Origin: a virus
Direction: 5' to 3' (one strand)
DNA length: 38,122 nt
IMG/VR virus record: IMGVR_UViG_3300025815_002358
Location: 1 to 38,122 of that record
Made by a program: the position numbers and the translations under genes. Below, piece after piece: positions 12,854 to 21,437 of this stretch (its first letter is position 1; each line of letters begins with the position of its first letter). The notes under the pieces were generated by a model that saw nothing but the letters and a program-made list of their open reading frames with translations, had not been told where the DNA came from and ran no database searches.

Positions 12854-13519
12854 TTACGCTTTACGCCTTTTGGTAAAGACCACTTCCTTCTTACGTGATC
12901 TGCCGAATTCGCTGTAGCCTAGGCTGTCTAGGTATGATATGATTTGTTTGCCTTTGGTTCGCTGTGCCTCGTTCTTGTGTTCGATCTCAACGTTCAGCAC
13001 ACAATCGTTTTCGAATAACGTCTGTTCTGCTCCCAGCAGTATATCGTACTCACTGCCTTGTGTGTCTATCTTGATCAGTCCTACATCTTTGTACTCGTAA
13101 TCGTCCAGCCTTTTTATTTGCAACTGACTTTCTTCAACTTGATCCTCAAACACTTGGTCTCTGAAGAAACTGTGTCCACCTGATGTGGTCAAAGATTTGT
13201 AGAAAGTTTTTACCTCTTCCTTTGATCCCAGACCCACTTTGTGCAACACATAGTTCTGTTTGTCTGAAAGGTTAGCCTCCAAGCACTCTATGTTAGAGGT
13301 ATCCGGCTCAAAGACTATCACGTTCTCAAATCTGTCACAGAAGTCTCTGCTCCAGAAACCGATGTTACCACCAATGTCGATTGCTGTCCGGAAGTTTTTG
13401 ACTTGATTCAAAGCGTACTCTCTTTGTAGTCTTTGATATGTGGTTTCGTTATTGATATTCATCCATTCCTCGTAGTGCTTATCATAGTCTGGCAAGAACC
13501 AGCTGTGTACTTTTTTCAT
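12854..13519 (-). CDS. FkbM-family methyltransferase, 221 aa
   Basis: SAM-dependent methyltransferase of the FkbM type. Motif I is AIDIGGNIGFWS (about 46-57), the acidic ribose-binding strand is VIVFEPD (about 68-74), then LGSKEEVKTF, and the family's late motif LIKIDTQGSEYDILLGA (about 138-154). FkbM enzymes O-methylate sugars or polyketide hydroxyls. It directly follows gp41 (1-nt gap), an odd place for a glycan gene, and ends at the convergent terminator. A second FkbM protein is at 30979-31605. Confidence 0.85.
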   Translation of the reverse strand: MKKVHSWFLPDYDKHYEEWMNINNETTYQRLQREYALNQVKNFRTAIDIGGNIGFWSRDFCDRFENVIVFEPDTSNIECLEANLSDKQNYVLHKVGLGSKEEVKTFYKSLTTSGGHSFFRDQVFEDQVEESQLQIKRLDDYEYKDVGLIKIDTQGSEYDILLGAEQTLFENDCVLNVEIEHKNEAQRTKGKQIISYLDSLGYSEFGRSRKKEVVFTKRRKA

Positions 13520-13520
13520 A

Positions 13521-14963
13521 TTATTGTTCTTCGTCGGAATGTATTTCGTTTAAAAGTTGTCTTAGTTTTCCGCCCTCGACGGTGGCTTTAACCTTGACCC
13601 CTAGAGAATCACCTTTTCTAGGATCTAGTATTTCATCCCTAGCATCTGTCGGTGTATCATTTGATGTGACCTTGGAAGTCTGTTTCAATGAATTGTATAT
13701 TTTGTTCTTACCTTGTTGATTATAACTTTGTGAATCATCCTCATCTAGACTTCTGATCCTTAAACTGTCAACATCAAACTCTAGATCCACTTTCTGTCCC
13801 ACACCACTTGAACTCCTAGTCTTCATGAACTGTATTTGGTATCTTCCACGTTCTTTCATGGCTCTTGATGTGAATATACCTATCACGTTGTCTGCAGTCT
13901 GTATCTTTGACAGTCCGCCCGAGATATGACTGTGATCAAACTCGATCTCTTCTACTGACGCTCTATTCAATTGTGATGCTGTTGCTAACACGCACTGTTT
14001 CTCAACAACAAGGTTTCTCAACTCTTCCGAAACATATTTGTCTTTGATGAACAAGTCTGCTGGTGATATCTTCTTGCTCTTTGGCATCATGAGATCCAAG
14101 TAATCTATCAAGATACAATCGATCTTCTTTTTGGTTTTGAGTTCTAGTTCCTTGAGATATGTTCTCACGTCCAACACGTTGCTACCGCTTGGCAGGTATT
14201 TGATCTGTAGTAGTCCGGATTTCTTTGCCATCATCTTGACCTTCATCTCCACGTTGTCTATCTCCGGAAACACCTTACGTGTAGGTATGTTGGTCATCAT
14301 GGCATCCAGCCTCATGGCTGTAAGTTGTTCACTCAACTCGAAAGATATGTAACACACGTTCAGACCAGCAGTGGCCCAGTTCACCGCAAGATTCTGCAAG
14401 AACAAACTTTTACCTGCGCCTGATCCACCTGCAAATATGTTTAGTTCTCCACGGTTGAAACCGCCAAACAGTTTCTTGTCTAGGTTGGCCCAGCCAGTAC
14501 TGATCTGTCCGTTGTTGTCCTTGAGGGCTGTCAGTCTTCCCTTGGGATCCTCGAAATAGTCCGTGCCGAGGTCTCTGGTCAGTCCCACGCTGACTGCTTC
14601 CTTGACCATGTCCTCCACTGGGGCATAATCGCCTTTCTCTAGTAGGTCCGCTGATTGCAGAATCGCGTGTTCCAGTGCCTTGTGTCTTGAAAATGTTTCA
14701 AACTCGTCCAGCAACCAGTTGAAGTGGCTTGGATCCAGATCCTTGGCCGATTTCAGTTTGATGTCGTGCTTGGCGTTGACCTGTTCCACATCCGGCATGA
14801 CCTTGTATTCATCCATGTAGTCCTTGACGAACTTGGCTATGGGTTGCAGTTTACGATCAAACGACTCGGGTTTGAATATGTTCTGTGCCCTAGCGAATGA
14901 TTCCGCATCCGCGAGCAACATCTCTATATAAAGTTTCTGTACATCAAATGTGTATTCAGCCAT
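13521..14963 (-). CDS. 41: replicative DNA helicase, T4 gp41-like, 480 aa
   Basis: DnaB-family ring helicase that unwinds DNA at the phage fork and works with the gp61 primase. The N-terminal helical domain (about 1-140) is followed by the RecA-like ATPase: Walker A GGSGAGKS at 179-186, CYISFELSEQ, Walker B CILIDYLDLM near 285, TASQLNR and the SSGVGQKVDLEFD C-terminal strand. The length matches T4 gp41 (475 aa). It overlaps the primase gene by 8 nt, as expected for a coupled primosome pair. Confidence in the family is high. Confidence 0.92.
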   Translation of the reverse strand: MAEYTFDVQKLYIEMLLADAESFARAQNIFKPESFDRKLQPIAKFVKDYMDEYKVMPDVEQVNAKHDIKLKSAKDLDPSHFNWLLDEFETFSRHKALEHAILQSADLLEKGDYAPVEDMVKEAVSVGLTRDLGTDYFEDPKGRLTALKDNNGQISTGWANLDKKLFGGFNRGELNIFAGGSGAGKSLFLQNLAVNWATAGLNVCYISFELSEQLTAMRLDAMMTNIPTRKVFPEIDNVEMKVKMMAKKSGLLQIKYLPSGSNVLDVRTYLKELELKTKKKIDCILIDYLDLMMPKSKKISPADLFIKDKYVSEELRNLVVEKQCVLATASQLNRASVEEIEFDHSHISGGLSKIQTADNVIGIFTSRAMKERGRYQIQFMKTRSSSGVGQKVDLEFDVDSLRIRSLDEDDSQSYNQQGKNKIYNSLKQTSKVTSNDTPTDARDEILDPRKGDSLGVKVKATVEGGKLRQLLNEIHSDEEQ

Positions 14964-15969
14964 ACATCTTCCTTTTCAAATCTATCTTCAGTTTACTGGA
15001 TTCCGTGGTCTTCAGTATCGATTGTATAGTAAACAGTCTACCATATTTTAACACAGCATCCGCCACGTCGCCAACCGTTTTGTCCCATTCTGGGAACGCA
15101 ACACCCCAACCAAACTCAGTTGCCTGGTCTACTAACTTCTGTCCCGGAGCGTCCCTGTCAGGTACCACTATCACTTGCCTGCCTAACCCATCTATTAGTT
15201 CTTTCTGTGTTTCGTTGACTTCTGATCCTAAAATGCTCACACCGGAAACGGCGATGGCGTCAAACGGTCCTTCAGTGACTAACACGAACTTCCTGGTCCA
15301 GTCCTGTGCGTCCATGTTGAACACGTATCCCGGCCACACGTCTGTGTAGTACTTGACTGCTCTAGATTCCTCAAACACCCTGCCCGTGTATCCGACCACC
15401 TCTCCCCTCCAGTAGAACGGTATCAGCAGTCTTTGATATATGTCCCACGTTTTGTCCGGCGAGTACATGAAGTCATACCAGTCTGCACCTATTCCTCTAC
15501 CTTCGAGATATTTTAGTAAACCGTCGATCTTTTTCCATTGTGGTTCTGTGAGATCATTGGCCACATATTTCTCCAACCATACATCCAGTTTGTGTGTGTT
15601 CTTAGGTAGTGCTTTCTTTTTGAAAGTTACGAATTTCTTCTTTTCATATTTGATGTCACTCTCTTCTTCGCGCATGGCCTCTATGGCCAGTTTCTTTATG
15701 GTGTCTTCGGGTATTCCTATGTAGCTCATGAACTGCCTCATCTTGTAGGTCAACTTGCGTCCGATCACGTAACTGGTCTTGAAGCCACAGTTAAAACAGT
15801 GATAACTGATGGTTCCGTCTGCGCTGGTCATGATGCCGCCGCGTTTCTTCTTGTCCGCTGTCTCTCCGTTGTACACACAACAAGGTGCGTTGAAGCTGAT
15901 CCACCCGCTGGGCGTCTTCTTCTTATTCGCAGGTAGGCTAGTCAGAATTGTGTTCTGGATCAGGTTCAT
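14956..15969 (-). CDS. 61: DNA primase, T4 gp61-like, 337 aa
   Basis: DnaG-related primase that makes RNA primers for lagging-strand synthesis. The N-terminal zinc-binding part has Cys30/31 and Cys58-x-x-Cys61 (CFNCGF). The Toprim core shows VLVTEGPFDAIAVSG (catalytic Glu and the glycine turn) near 230 and VVPDRDAPG (the DxD motif) near 268. The length fits T4 gp61 (342 aa). It is encoded directly upstream of gp41 with an 8-nt overlap. Confidence 0.9.
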   Translation of the reverse strand: MNLIQNTILTSLPANKKKTPSGWISFNAPCCVYNGETADKKKRGGIMTSADGTISYHCFNCGFKTSYVIGRKLTYKMRQFMSYIGIPEDTIKKLAIEAMREEESDIKYEKKKFVTFKKKALPKNTHKLDVWLEKYVANDLTEPQWKKIDGLLKYLEGRGIGADWYDFMYSPDKTWDIYQRLLIPFYWRGEVVGYTGRVFEESRAVKYYTDVWPGYVFNMDAQDWTRKFVLVTEGPFDAIAVSGVSILGSEVNETQKELIDGLGRQVIVVPDRDAPGQKLVDQATEFGWGVAFPEWDKTVGDVADAVLKYGRLFTIQSILKTTESSKLKIDLKRKMYG

Positions 15970-15979
15970 AAACTATATT

Positions 15980-16822
15980 TTACTGTCTGTAGAGTATTTT
16001 GTCAATCAGGCCGGTATTACCTGTGTCGTTGTCCCAAGTAAATCTTACCTTTTGATATACACCAGTAAAGTTGTATGTGGTTACACTCGTCGAACCGGAA
16101 AAGGTATTAGTTGCGGAGGCCTCTCCGTCCATGGTAATGTTGAACCAATCATCTGGAGAAGTAGGACTTGTAGACATTGTACCTTGTACTTTGAAAGCAC
16201 CGGAAAAATTTTTTGTGTATACAGCGATTGTGTGTAACGCTTTGTTGTTGTTGATTCCTGGTCTAGCATCTATATGGCTTGAAAGTTTTGCCAATGATTT
16301 AGTATCTGCTGTTGCTGTAAAACTAGATATCGATTCGCTTGGTACAAATTCTGGATAGGCACCGTCTAGCAATTCTATAGTGCCGGCGGATGCATATCCT
16401 GTATCAGAATAGGTAACGACCCTGTAAGGGCTTCCGTTATCGTCCACTTTACGTTCTCTTATGGCAAAGTTATAAAACTTAGCATCTAAGGGTAGTAAGT
16501 CACCTTCTGTAATTGTACACGTGGCTTGTCCTTTAGTGCTGATTGTTGATCCGTCGTCTAATATCGACAAATTCTTGGTTAGTACAGATTTCTTTGATTC
16601 TGTGTCTATAATGTTTAATTCAAAGTAATTTCCACTTGCAACTGTTCTCGATGACACATCCTGTGCCTTCTGGTCCTCGTTCTTGAACGTGAAAGTGATG
16701 GGATTGTCCACACCCCTGTGTAATGTAAGGCGTCTATCGTACACTTTGGAGTTCCTCCCGTGATAACCATTTATGTAGGCTATTACCAATTGATCTAGTA
16801 AATACCTTGAGACTGTTTGCAT
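15980..16822 (-). CDS. putative virion (tail/baseplate-like) protein, 280 aa
   Basis: Beta-rich protein with Ser/Thr/Gly/Asp-rich strands throughout and few long helices. The N-terminus (YLLDQLVIAYINGYHGRNSKVYDRRL) is followed by an immunoglobulin- or lectin-like region and a C-terminal domain ending DNTGNTGLIDKILYRQ. No exact family is recognised. The style and an exact T4-type late promoter octamer TATAAATA 16 nt upstream support a structural or tail-associated role. It sits oddly between the primase gene and a small unknown gene, away from other structural genes. Confidence 0.5.
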   Translation of the reverse strand: MQTVSRYLLDQLVIAYINGYHGRNSKVYDRRLTLHRGVDNPITFTFKNEDQKAQDVSSRTVASGNYFELNIIDTESKKSVLTKNLSILDDGSTISTKGQATCTITEGDLLPLDAKFYNFAIRERKVDDNGSPYRVVTYSDTGYASAGTIELLDGAYPEFVPSESISSFTATADTKSLAKLSSHIDARPGINNNKALHTIAVYTKNFSGAFKVQGTMSTSPTSPDDWFNITMDGEASATNTFSGSTSVTTYNFTGVYQKVRFTWDNDTGNTGLIDKILYRQ

Positions 16823-16838
16823 AGTACATATTTAACAG

Positions 16839-16846
16839 TATTTATA
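16839..16846 (-). promoter_or_regulatory. exact T4-type late promoter TATAAATA
   Basis: The plus strand reads TATTTATA; on the minus strand this is TATAAATA, the T4 late promoter consensus, 16 nt upstream of the ATG at 16822. It implies a gp55-type late sigma factor elsewhere in the genome. Confidence 0.75.
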
Positions 16847-16854
16847 GATATAGA

Positions 16855-17229
16855 ATGAACGAAATTTTTAACACACTGAGGGACAAATTCCCCTTCCTAA
16901 GCCTTATCCGAAAGGGTGATCTTGAATACGTGGGCATAGTTCAGAATGAAGACATCAACGTTATCAGTTTCTATGATTATGGCAGATTGATGTTACCGCA
17001 AGACAAGATGAGATTCCTCAAATGTGGCGAGACCTGGTGGCATGAGTCTAATCGTAAACTACCCATAAACATATTCCTCAAAGGCGAGTTCAGGTATTTC
17101 AGGACCACACTGGTCACTTTGAATTCCAAGGATGTCGAGATAGTGCATGGACCAACGGTTAGATTATCTGATATCTCAAAGAAACGCGTCAAGCGTAGAA
17201 CTATCCAATTAGTAAGAAAACCAGTCTAA
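16855..17229 (+). CDS. hypothetical protein, 124 aa
   Basis: ATG at 16855 in the divergent gap with the virion-like gene; no SD, and a TATAGA box ends 6 nt before the ATG, but with no matching -35. The protein begins MNEIFNTLRDKFPFLSLIRKG and looks like a small mixed alpha/beta domain (EYVGIVQNEDINVISFYDYG) with a basic C-terminus (SKKRVKRRTIQLVRKPV). A charged tail of this kind suggests binding to nucleic acid or to an acidic partner (inference). No family recognised. Its stop overlaps the stop of the opposing 47-aa gene. Confidence 0.65.
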   Translation: MNEIFNTLRDKFPFLSLIRKGDLEYVGIVQNEDINVISFYDYGRLMLPQDKMRFLKCGETWWHESNRKLPINIFLKGEFRYFRTTLVTLNSKDVEIVHGPTVRLSDISKKRVKRRTIQLVRKPV

Positions 17230-17369
17230 ATTTTATCTTTTTCTATCAACTTTTTGAAGTACAATGTCAAAGGACTATTAGGCTGATACGAGTGATACTC
17301 GACACGATCGTTATCAATAATTTTTTTCTTCTTCTTTGGGAGTTTTCGTTTAGGTTTTTGATGTAGCAT
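17226..17369 (-). CDS. small lysine-rich protein, 47 aa
   Basis: ATG at 17369 lies inside the last codons of the DnaE-like gene (20-nt overlap), consistent with coupled translation. The product is strongly basic, with KPKRKLPKKKKKIIDNDR near the N-terminus and a hydrophobic-charged C-terminus (LTLYFKKLIEKDKI). It could bind DNA next to the polymerase-like partner, which is inference. No family recognised; there is only weak SD-like sequence. Confidence 0.5.
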   Translation of the reverse strand: MLHQKPKRKLPKKKKKIIDNDRVEYHSYQPNSPLTLYFKKLIEKDKI

Positions 17370-17940
17370 CAAAACTATATTTAGCTCTTGTGATCAAATT
17401 CATCTGTACCACTATGGCCTGTGCGTAGGCTATCGCGTGTGACTTCTTGAAGAAGTATGATCCGTCTATGGGCCTAGTCCATACCTCCTTCATTATGTCT
17501 TGCCAATCCTTGTACATCAACTGTCTCTTTGCAGGACGTATTATGGCCAACACAGCGGCCAGTTGTTCTATGTTCTTGGGTTCCAGTTTAGACACTATGT
17601 TGAAGTGTCCATTTAGGTGGAACAGGTTCTCCACGGTCTTTGGATCCTTCAGCATGTCCCAATCTGGTTCCTGTATCATCAGTTCCACAAGTTCCTGCTC
17701 TGACTTGACCTCTTTGTATATGTTCACGTTCAACATGTCTATCTTGAAGTATCCCCTGTCCTCGGCCTTCTTGTAATCTAAAGAAGAGTTCCTTGTAACA
17801 GGATGTTCAGGTACTGCATGGAAGTACACTCCGGTCTTGTGTTTTTCTGTCTTGCCGTCTTTGATCATTGATGCCGGCGTGTGTTTGAAAAGTTTCAGCA
17901 CCCCGTCCCGGTCAAAGAAATCTATGTCTACGTCAGGCAT
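17350..17940 (-). CDS. miniature DnaE-like (C-family polymerase) protein, 196 aa
   Basis: Colinear with the palm core of bacterial DNA polymerase III alpha. PDVDIDF at 2-8 matches the PDxDxDF motif (Asp3 and Asp5 for E. coli D401 and D403). HKTGVYFHAVP (34-44) resembles HAGGVVIAP. GYFKIDML (63-70) matches LVKFDFLG, giving Asp68 for D555. LAIIRPAK (131-138) matches LVALFRPG. FFKKSHAIAYA (163-173) matches FNKSHSAAYA. The PHP domain, most of the fingers and the clamp-binding tail are absent; the protein is one fifth of DnaE. The alignment is from memory. It starts by TAATG overlap with the upstream 77-aa gene. An active small polymerase, a primase partner or a polymerase relic with another job are all open. 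Confidence 0.7.
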   Translation of the reverse strand: MPDVDIDFFDRDGVLKLFKHTPASMIKDGKTEKHKTGVYFHAVPEHPVTRNSSLDYKKAEDRGYFKIDMLNVNIYKEVKSEQELVELMIQEPDWDMLKDPKTVENLFHLNGHFNIVSKLEPKNIEQLAAVLAIIRPAKRQLMYKDWQDIMKEVWTRPIDGSYFFKKSHAIAYAQAIVVQMNLITRAKYSFDATSKT

Positions 17941-18173
17941 TAGTGCATACTCCCTTTGCCTTTTTCGGCGTGTTGTATCATCTTGTCACGTGATCCCGGT
18001 TGTAATATTTCCAACACATCCAGCAGTTTTCTGTATCCCTCTGAATCAAGAACATTCCTGTTTATGTCTGGCATAATCACTCTTCCAATCGATCCATCCT
18101 CTTTTATTACCACGGCACAGTCCCCGTCTTCGAAATCCAAGTTATCGGCAATCTCTAGATCTATCTTAGACAA
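17940..18173 (-). CDS. acidic hypothetical protein, TTG start, 77 aa
   Basis: The start is TTG at 18173, supported by AAGGAGG 6 nt upstream and an 8-nt overlap with the preceding gene; the nearest in-frame ATG would cut off a third of the protein. The product is acidic at the N-terminus (LEIADNLDFEDGDCAVVIKE) with a small helical C-terminal half. The stop overlaps the ATG of the DnaE-like gene (TAATG), so the two proteins are made together and may interact. No family recognised. Confidence 0.65.
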   Translation of the reverse strand: MSKIDLEIADNLDFEDGDCAVVIKEDGSIGRVIMPDINRNVLDSEGYRKLLDVLEILQPGSRDKMIQHAEKGKGSMH

Positions 18174-18849
18174 TCTTGGCCTCCTTGGCTGTTTCTTTCA
18201 CCAGCATGAGGTCGGCCGGATAGCTCTTCAACTTGCTAGGCCAGAAACTTGGGTTTATGAATCTCTCTATCATCTGTAGTTGTTCGTCGTTGAATGATTT
18301 TAACATTTTCTTGCCTGCTCCGCAACCTAGCAACAGCCACGGACTGATGGCACCCTGTTGTATGTGTTGAACTGCTCTGTTGGTGTTGACCAACCTGAAA
18401 TAGTCCGACCATTGTGCGTGTTGTTCAGTTGCCCAGTCCATCATGGTGGCGATACTTCTTTGTAGTGCGGCCTCCACGGGTTCCGTCTTCAGTGTCTCGA
18501 TCAGGTACTCCTCGTACAGATCATCCCTGGCCCAGTGATCCAGTTTGATCTTAGATTTCAAAACGAAGTCTATGTACTTGTCTGGATACAATGGATTGAT
18601 GTGCATGATGTACCTACCAAACTTCACGAAAGCGTTGTAGTAAGGACTCTTGACGAAGTCATCATAGGTCTTGTCCTTGGCGTTGTGTTGGTGTATCTTG
18701 TAGAACCTCTGGAACACCATGAACGCGTTGACCACCCACTTCTCGTCTCGCTGTAGGTATCTACGTTTTGGTTCACAAAGGTGCACCTGTAAGGTCCTCT
18801 CCTTAGCGAACTCCTTGCCACAGTAGGTGCATTTATTTGTCGATGCCAT
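18166..18849 (-). CDS. C2H2-type zinc-finger protein, 227 aa
   Basis: The N-terminus carries a finger CTYCGKEFAKERTLQVHLC (Cys7, Cys10, His near 23 and Cys near 25; a CCHC or C2H2 variant) followed by KRRYLQRDEK. The rest is mostly helical and aromatic-rich, without recognised motifs. C2H2-like fingers are rare in bacteria but occur in T4-like marine phages. It probably binds DNA or a protein of the replication complex, since it lies in an operon with replication genes (inference). It overlaps both neighbours. Confidence 0.65.
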   Translation of the reverse strand: MASTNKCTYCGKEFAKERTLQVHLCEPKRRYLQRDEKWVVNAFMVFQRFYKIHQHNAKDKTYDDFVKSPYYNAFVKFGRYIMHINPLYPDKYIDFVLKSKIKLDHWARDDLYEEYLIETLKTEPVEAALQRSIATMMDWATEQHAQWSDYFRLVNTNRAVQHIQQGAISPWLLLGCGAGKKMLKSFNDEQLQMIERFINPSFWPSKLKSYPADLMLVKETAKEAKIV

Positions 18850-19291
18850 GTGCCTCTATCAGTTCCTCTAGTTCTCTGTCAGTGATCACTTTGTCCAGTG
18901 TCTCGAGATCGGTCTCTTTCCAAGTGGGATAGATCTCTTGTAATTTCTTTAAACTCTTGTTCGGCACACGCTTCATGGGTTTGATCCACGGATGGAACTG
19001 CTGTTGTAAGGTGCCACACATGGCAGTCAGTATCCATAGCAGTTTCTTGTGTTTGCCTAGAGTGAAGCAGTGCTTGTTCACACATTCGTTCACCATCTCA
19101 ACGTAGTGTTCAACGTAGAATTGGTCCTTCGACGAACAGCCCGACACATATCTCATCAGCATGTAAGGACTGTAAAGTGATTTCTCTTTGTCGTCTATCC
19201 TGTCATAGTAATCCTTGTTCCTGAAGTCCACGGCCTTGAGTCCGTTCCTGAGATCAAAGAATTTTTTCGTGTTACTTTTTTTTGCTGGCAT
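18833..19291 (-). CDS. possible gp62-like clamp-loader small subunit, 152 aa
   Basis: All-helical protein. A basic N-terminus (MPAKKSNTKKFF) precedes a D/E-rich segment with YSPYMLMRYVS, a helix of about 25 residues around ECVNKHCF, and a C-terminal TDRELEELIEAHGIDK. The YxPYMLxRYxS pattern and the short acidic C-terminal helix resemble T4-like phage gp62 proteins, which bind gp44 in the sliding-clamp loader. The resemblance is weak and neither gp44 nor gp45 is in the window. Treat as tentative; otherwise an unknown replication-operon protein. Confidence 0.4.
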   Translation of the reverse strand: MPAKKSNTKKFFDLRNGLKAVDFRNKDYYDRIDDKEKSLYSPYMLMRYVSGCSSKDQFYVEHYVEMVNECVNKHCFTLGKHKKLLWILTAMCGTLQQQFHPWIKPMKRVPNKSLKKLQEIYPTWKETDLETLDKVITDRELEELIEAHGIDK

Positions 19292-19505
19292 ATTTCAATC
19301 CAAACATAGTGCATTCTTTGGCATCTACGAAAGTTAATTTTATTTTCTTTTGTTGATGATTCATAGCCGAAATCTTGAATTTATTTTTCTTTAACCAATC
19401 AAAGAAATCTCTCATCCAATCCTCATCCATCCACACCGCGATCTTGTTACTGGTTATCATGACAGGTGCGTCTATGGTTATGGTGCGTCTACCAGACTGA
19501 GCCAT
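19272..19505 (-). CDS. hypothetical protein, 77 aa
   Basis: Starts by overlap with the end of the 167-aa gene and its stop overlaps the next start, so it belongs to the same coupled operon. The protein has beta-type (RRTITIDAPVMITSNKIAVWM) and helical (EDWMRDFFDWLKKNKFKI) halves and ends with a lysine-rich tail. No family recognised. The size and position next to UvsW suggest an accessory replication or recombination protein (inference). Confidence 0.6.
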   Translation of the reverse strand: MAQSGRRTITIDAPVMITSNKIAVWMDEDWMRDFFDWLKKNKFKISAMNHQQKKIKLTFVDAKECTMFGLKYASKKK

Positions 19506-19992
19506 AGTCCACCTGCTCGCACTGCCTTGATATGTCCTTTACGAAATAAGCACACATGGGCCTACGTCCGTTGGTCAATGGCACTGCCAACATCTGTCCT
19601 GATTTTATTTTTGGGAAGTACCATTTTACTTCAGTATAGATGTCAACCACATCTATGGGCATGAATTCGGGTTTGGTACTTGATAAAGGATTGAATGTGA
19701 ATGCATCAAACCCTCTATCATTTAGACTGGTTATGGGTAACACATGCATCTCTGATTGTCCAGCCTCTCCTATCAGCATCTTCCAGTCCAGTGGCATCTT
19801 GATCTTGTGATCTCCTATCTCCAACACCGCCGCTGGGGCATTGAAACTCTCTAGGAAAATAAGTGGTATGTAGAAGAAGTCTGGATTGGCTGGATCAGAA
19901 TTGTCCAACACGGCGAATCTTAATTTCTCATCCACCCATTCCGGTATCTTTTCCAGTTTGTAGGTCCTGTCATCAAGTGTAAGGATTTTCAT
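19489..19992 (-). CDS. hypothetical protein, 167 aa
   Basis: Overlaps UvsW by 20 nt at its start and the 77-aa gene at its end. The sequence is beta-rich with several proline turns (PLIFLESFNAPAAVLEIGD, MHVLPITSLNDRGFDAF) and ends with a polar tail (QCEQVDYGSVW). No motif is recognised. Because it is co-translated with UvsW it may act with that helicase, which is inference. Confidence 0.6.
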   Translation of the reverse strand: MKILTLDDRTYKLEKIPEWVDEKLRFAVLDNSDPANPDFFYIPLIFLESFNAPAAVLEIGDHKIKMPLDWKMLIGEAGQSEMHVLPITSLNDRGFDAFTFNPLSSTKPEFMPIDVVDIYTEVKWYFPKIKSGQMLAVPLTNGRRPMCAYFVKDISRQCEQVDYGSVW

Positions 19993-21436
19993 AATCTATC
20001 TTTTCTATATTATACGGGTAATTGGCCTCTTTGTAAAACTTTTTCCTTGCCCCCAGGTGTCTTTTCGCAAACTTGCAACTGCTGGTAATGTCCCAAATCT
20101 GCACACTGTCTTTGTCTTCCGCTTTCCTGATTCCACGTCCTATGCTCTGTATCACCCTCACGAACGACTTGCCCGGCTCTATGAGAACAAGATTAAAAAT
20201 CCTAGGAATATTAATGCCAACAGCGGCAACTCCATATGTGGCAATAATAACTTTATTTGTTGCAGTAGATATTTCATCGTATTGTTCCTTTCTATCTGTG
20301 TTTTTGGTTGCTCCAGACACGAACACCGCATCCTTAATTTTCTTCTCTAATATTTCTCCTGCGGATATCCTGTCTACTAGTATCAGTGTGTTCCCTGATG
20401 TGGCTATGCTTTGGATGGTCTGTGCCACCCATGTCATCCGTGTTTGATCTGTTGTGAGCCATTTAAGTTCCTCTCCATAGGTCTTGAACTGTGGATGATC
20501 TTGTGTCTGTAATACATTGACGTGGCAGTTTGCCAAAACTCCTTTGTCTTGTAGTTCACTGGCCTGTATCCTGTTGGCCACTTCACCTATGCTACATTTC
20601 AATCCCATGAATTCGTAGTCCGCCTTTGGTACGGTGCCTGTCAGTCCCCAGCGTATGCCACAGTGTGCGAATGGTCCTGTGAGCAATCTCTTCAACACGT
20701 CCGCCTTGGCCATGTGTACCTCGTCTATGATGATGGTGTTGATGCCCTGTATGGCCTCGAGGAATTCGGTCGTGTGTTCGTCTTTACTTTTCTTCTCCAA
20801 CACATTCAATGATTGCCACGTGGCTATGGTGTTGAACCTACCCAGTTCTTTCCTGTCTCCGTAGTACACACCAACGTCGAGATTACACGCCAAGAAGTCT
20901 TCTTCGGTCTGTGTCACAAGACTTTTGTTAGGCACGATGGTCAGTGTCCTGCCGTAGGGTTCCACCAGTTGACACAACGCCGCGGTTATTATTGTCTTAC
21001 CTGCACCGGTGGCAATCTCCTGTATGCACTGTGGATTCTCTATGAACTTGTTTATGGTCTCCACCTGATAGTCTCTCAACTGTATGGGTTGTCCCGCACA
21101 TGGATGGTTGTCGGGCCATGTGATGTGTGCCAGGTAGTCCTTGTCCACGGCCTTGAATTCATAGTTGTGTTGTTCTCTGTGATCCTCGAAGTCCACATAC
21201 ACTCCACCGTCTTCCAGTATGGGCAGTATTTGGTCTACGAGGTTCAGGTATGTGGTGCCTCCGAGTCCAAAGAAACTGACCTTGCCATCCCACCTACCCA
21301 GTTTAACTGCGGGCAAGTGCCTCGCGTATGGTATCTCGTATTTGAACTTGTTGGATAGTCTCTTCCTCCACTCGAGACTGAGGTTCTCGAACTTCACATT
21401 CACTTCGTCCTTGATTACTAGTTTACAACTGCTCAT
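19973..21436 (-). CDS. uvsW: UvsW-like SF2 DNA/RNA helicase, 487 aa
   Basis: Superfamily 2 helicase that unwinds recombination intermediates and R-loops in T4. The N-terminal domain (about 1-110) is followed by the Q-type motif QLRDYQVETI, Walker A ATGAGKT (about 143-149), the DEVH box in IIIDEVHMAKADVL (about 236-246), GLTGT motif III, and C-terminal motifs IIATYGVAAVGINIP and QSIGRGIRK (motif VI). The length is close to T4 UvsW (about 500 aa). It begins right after the stop of the upstream 444-aa gene. Confidence 0.93.
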   Translation of the reverse strand: MSSCKLVIKDEVNVKFENLSLEWRKRLSNKFKYEIPYARHLPAVKLGRWDGKVSFFGLGGTTYLNLVDQILPILEDGGVYVDFEDHREQHNYEFKAVDKDYLAHITWPDNHPCAGQPIQLRDYQVETINKFIENPQCIQEIATGAGKTIITAALCQLVEPYGRTLTIVPNKSLVTQTEEDFLACNLDVGVYYGDRKELGRFNTIATWQSLNVLEKKSKDEHTTEFLEAIQGINTIIIDEVHMAKADVLKRLLTGPFAHCGIRWGLTGTVPKADYEFMGLKCSIGEVANRIQASELQDKGVLANCHVNVLQTQDHPQFKTYGEELKWLTTDQTRMTWVAQTIQSIATSGNTLILVDRISAGEILEKKIKDAVFVSGATKNTDRKEQYDEISTATNKVIIATYGVAAVGINIPRIFNLVLIEPGKSFVRVIQSIGRGIRKAEDKDSVQIWDITSSCKFAKRHLGARKKFYKEANYPYNIEKIDYENPYT

Positions 21437-21437
21437 C

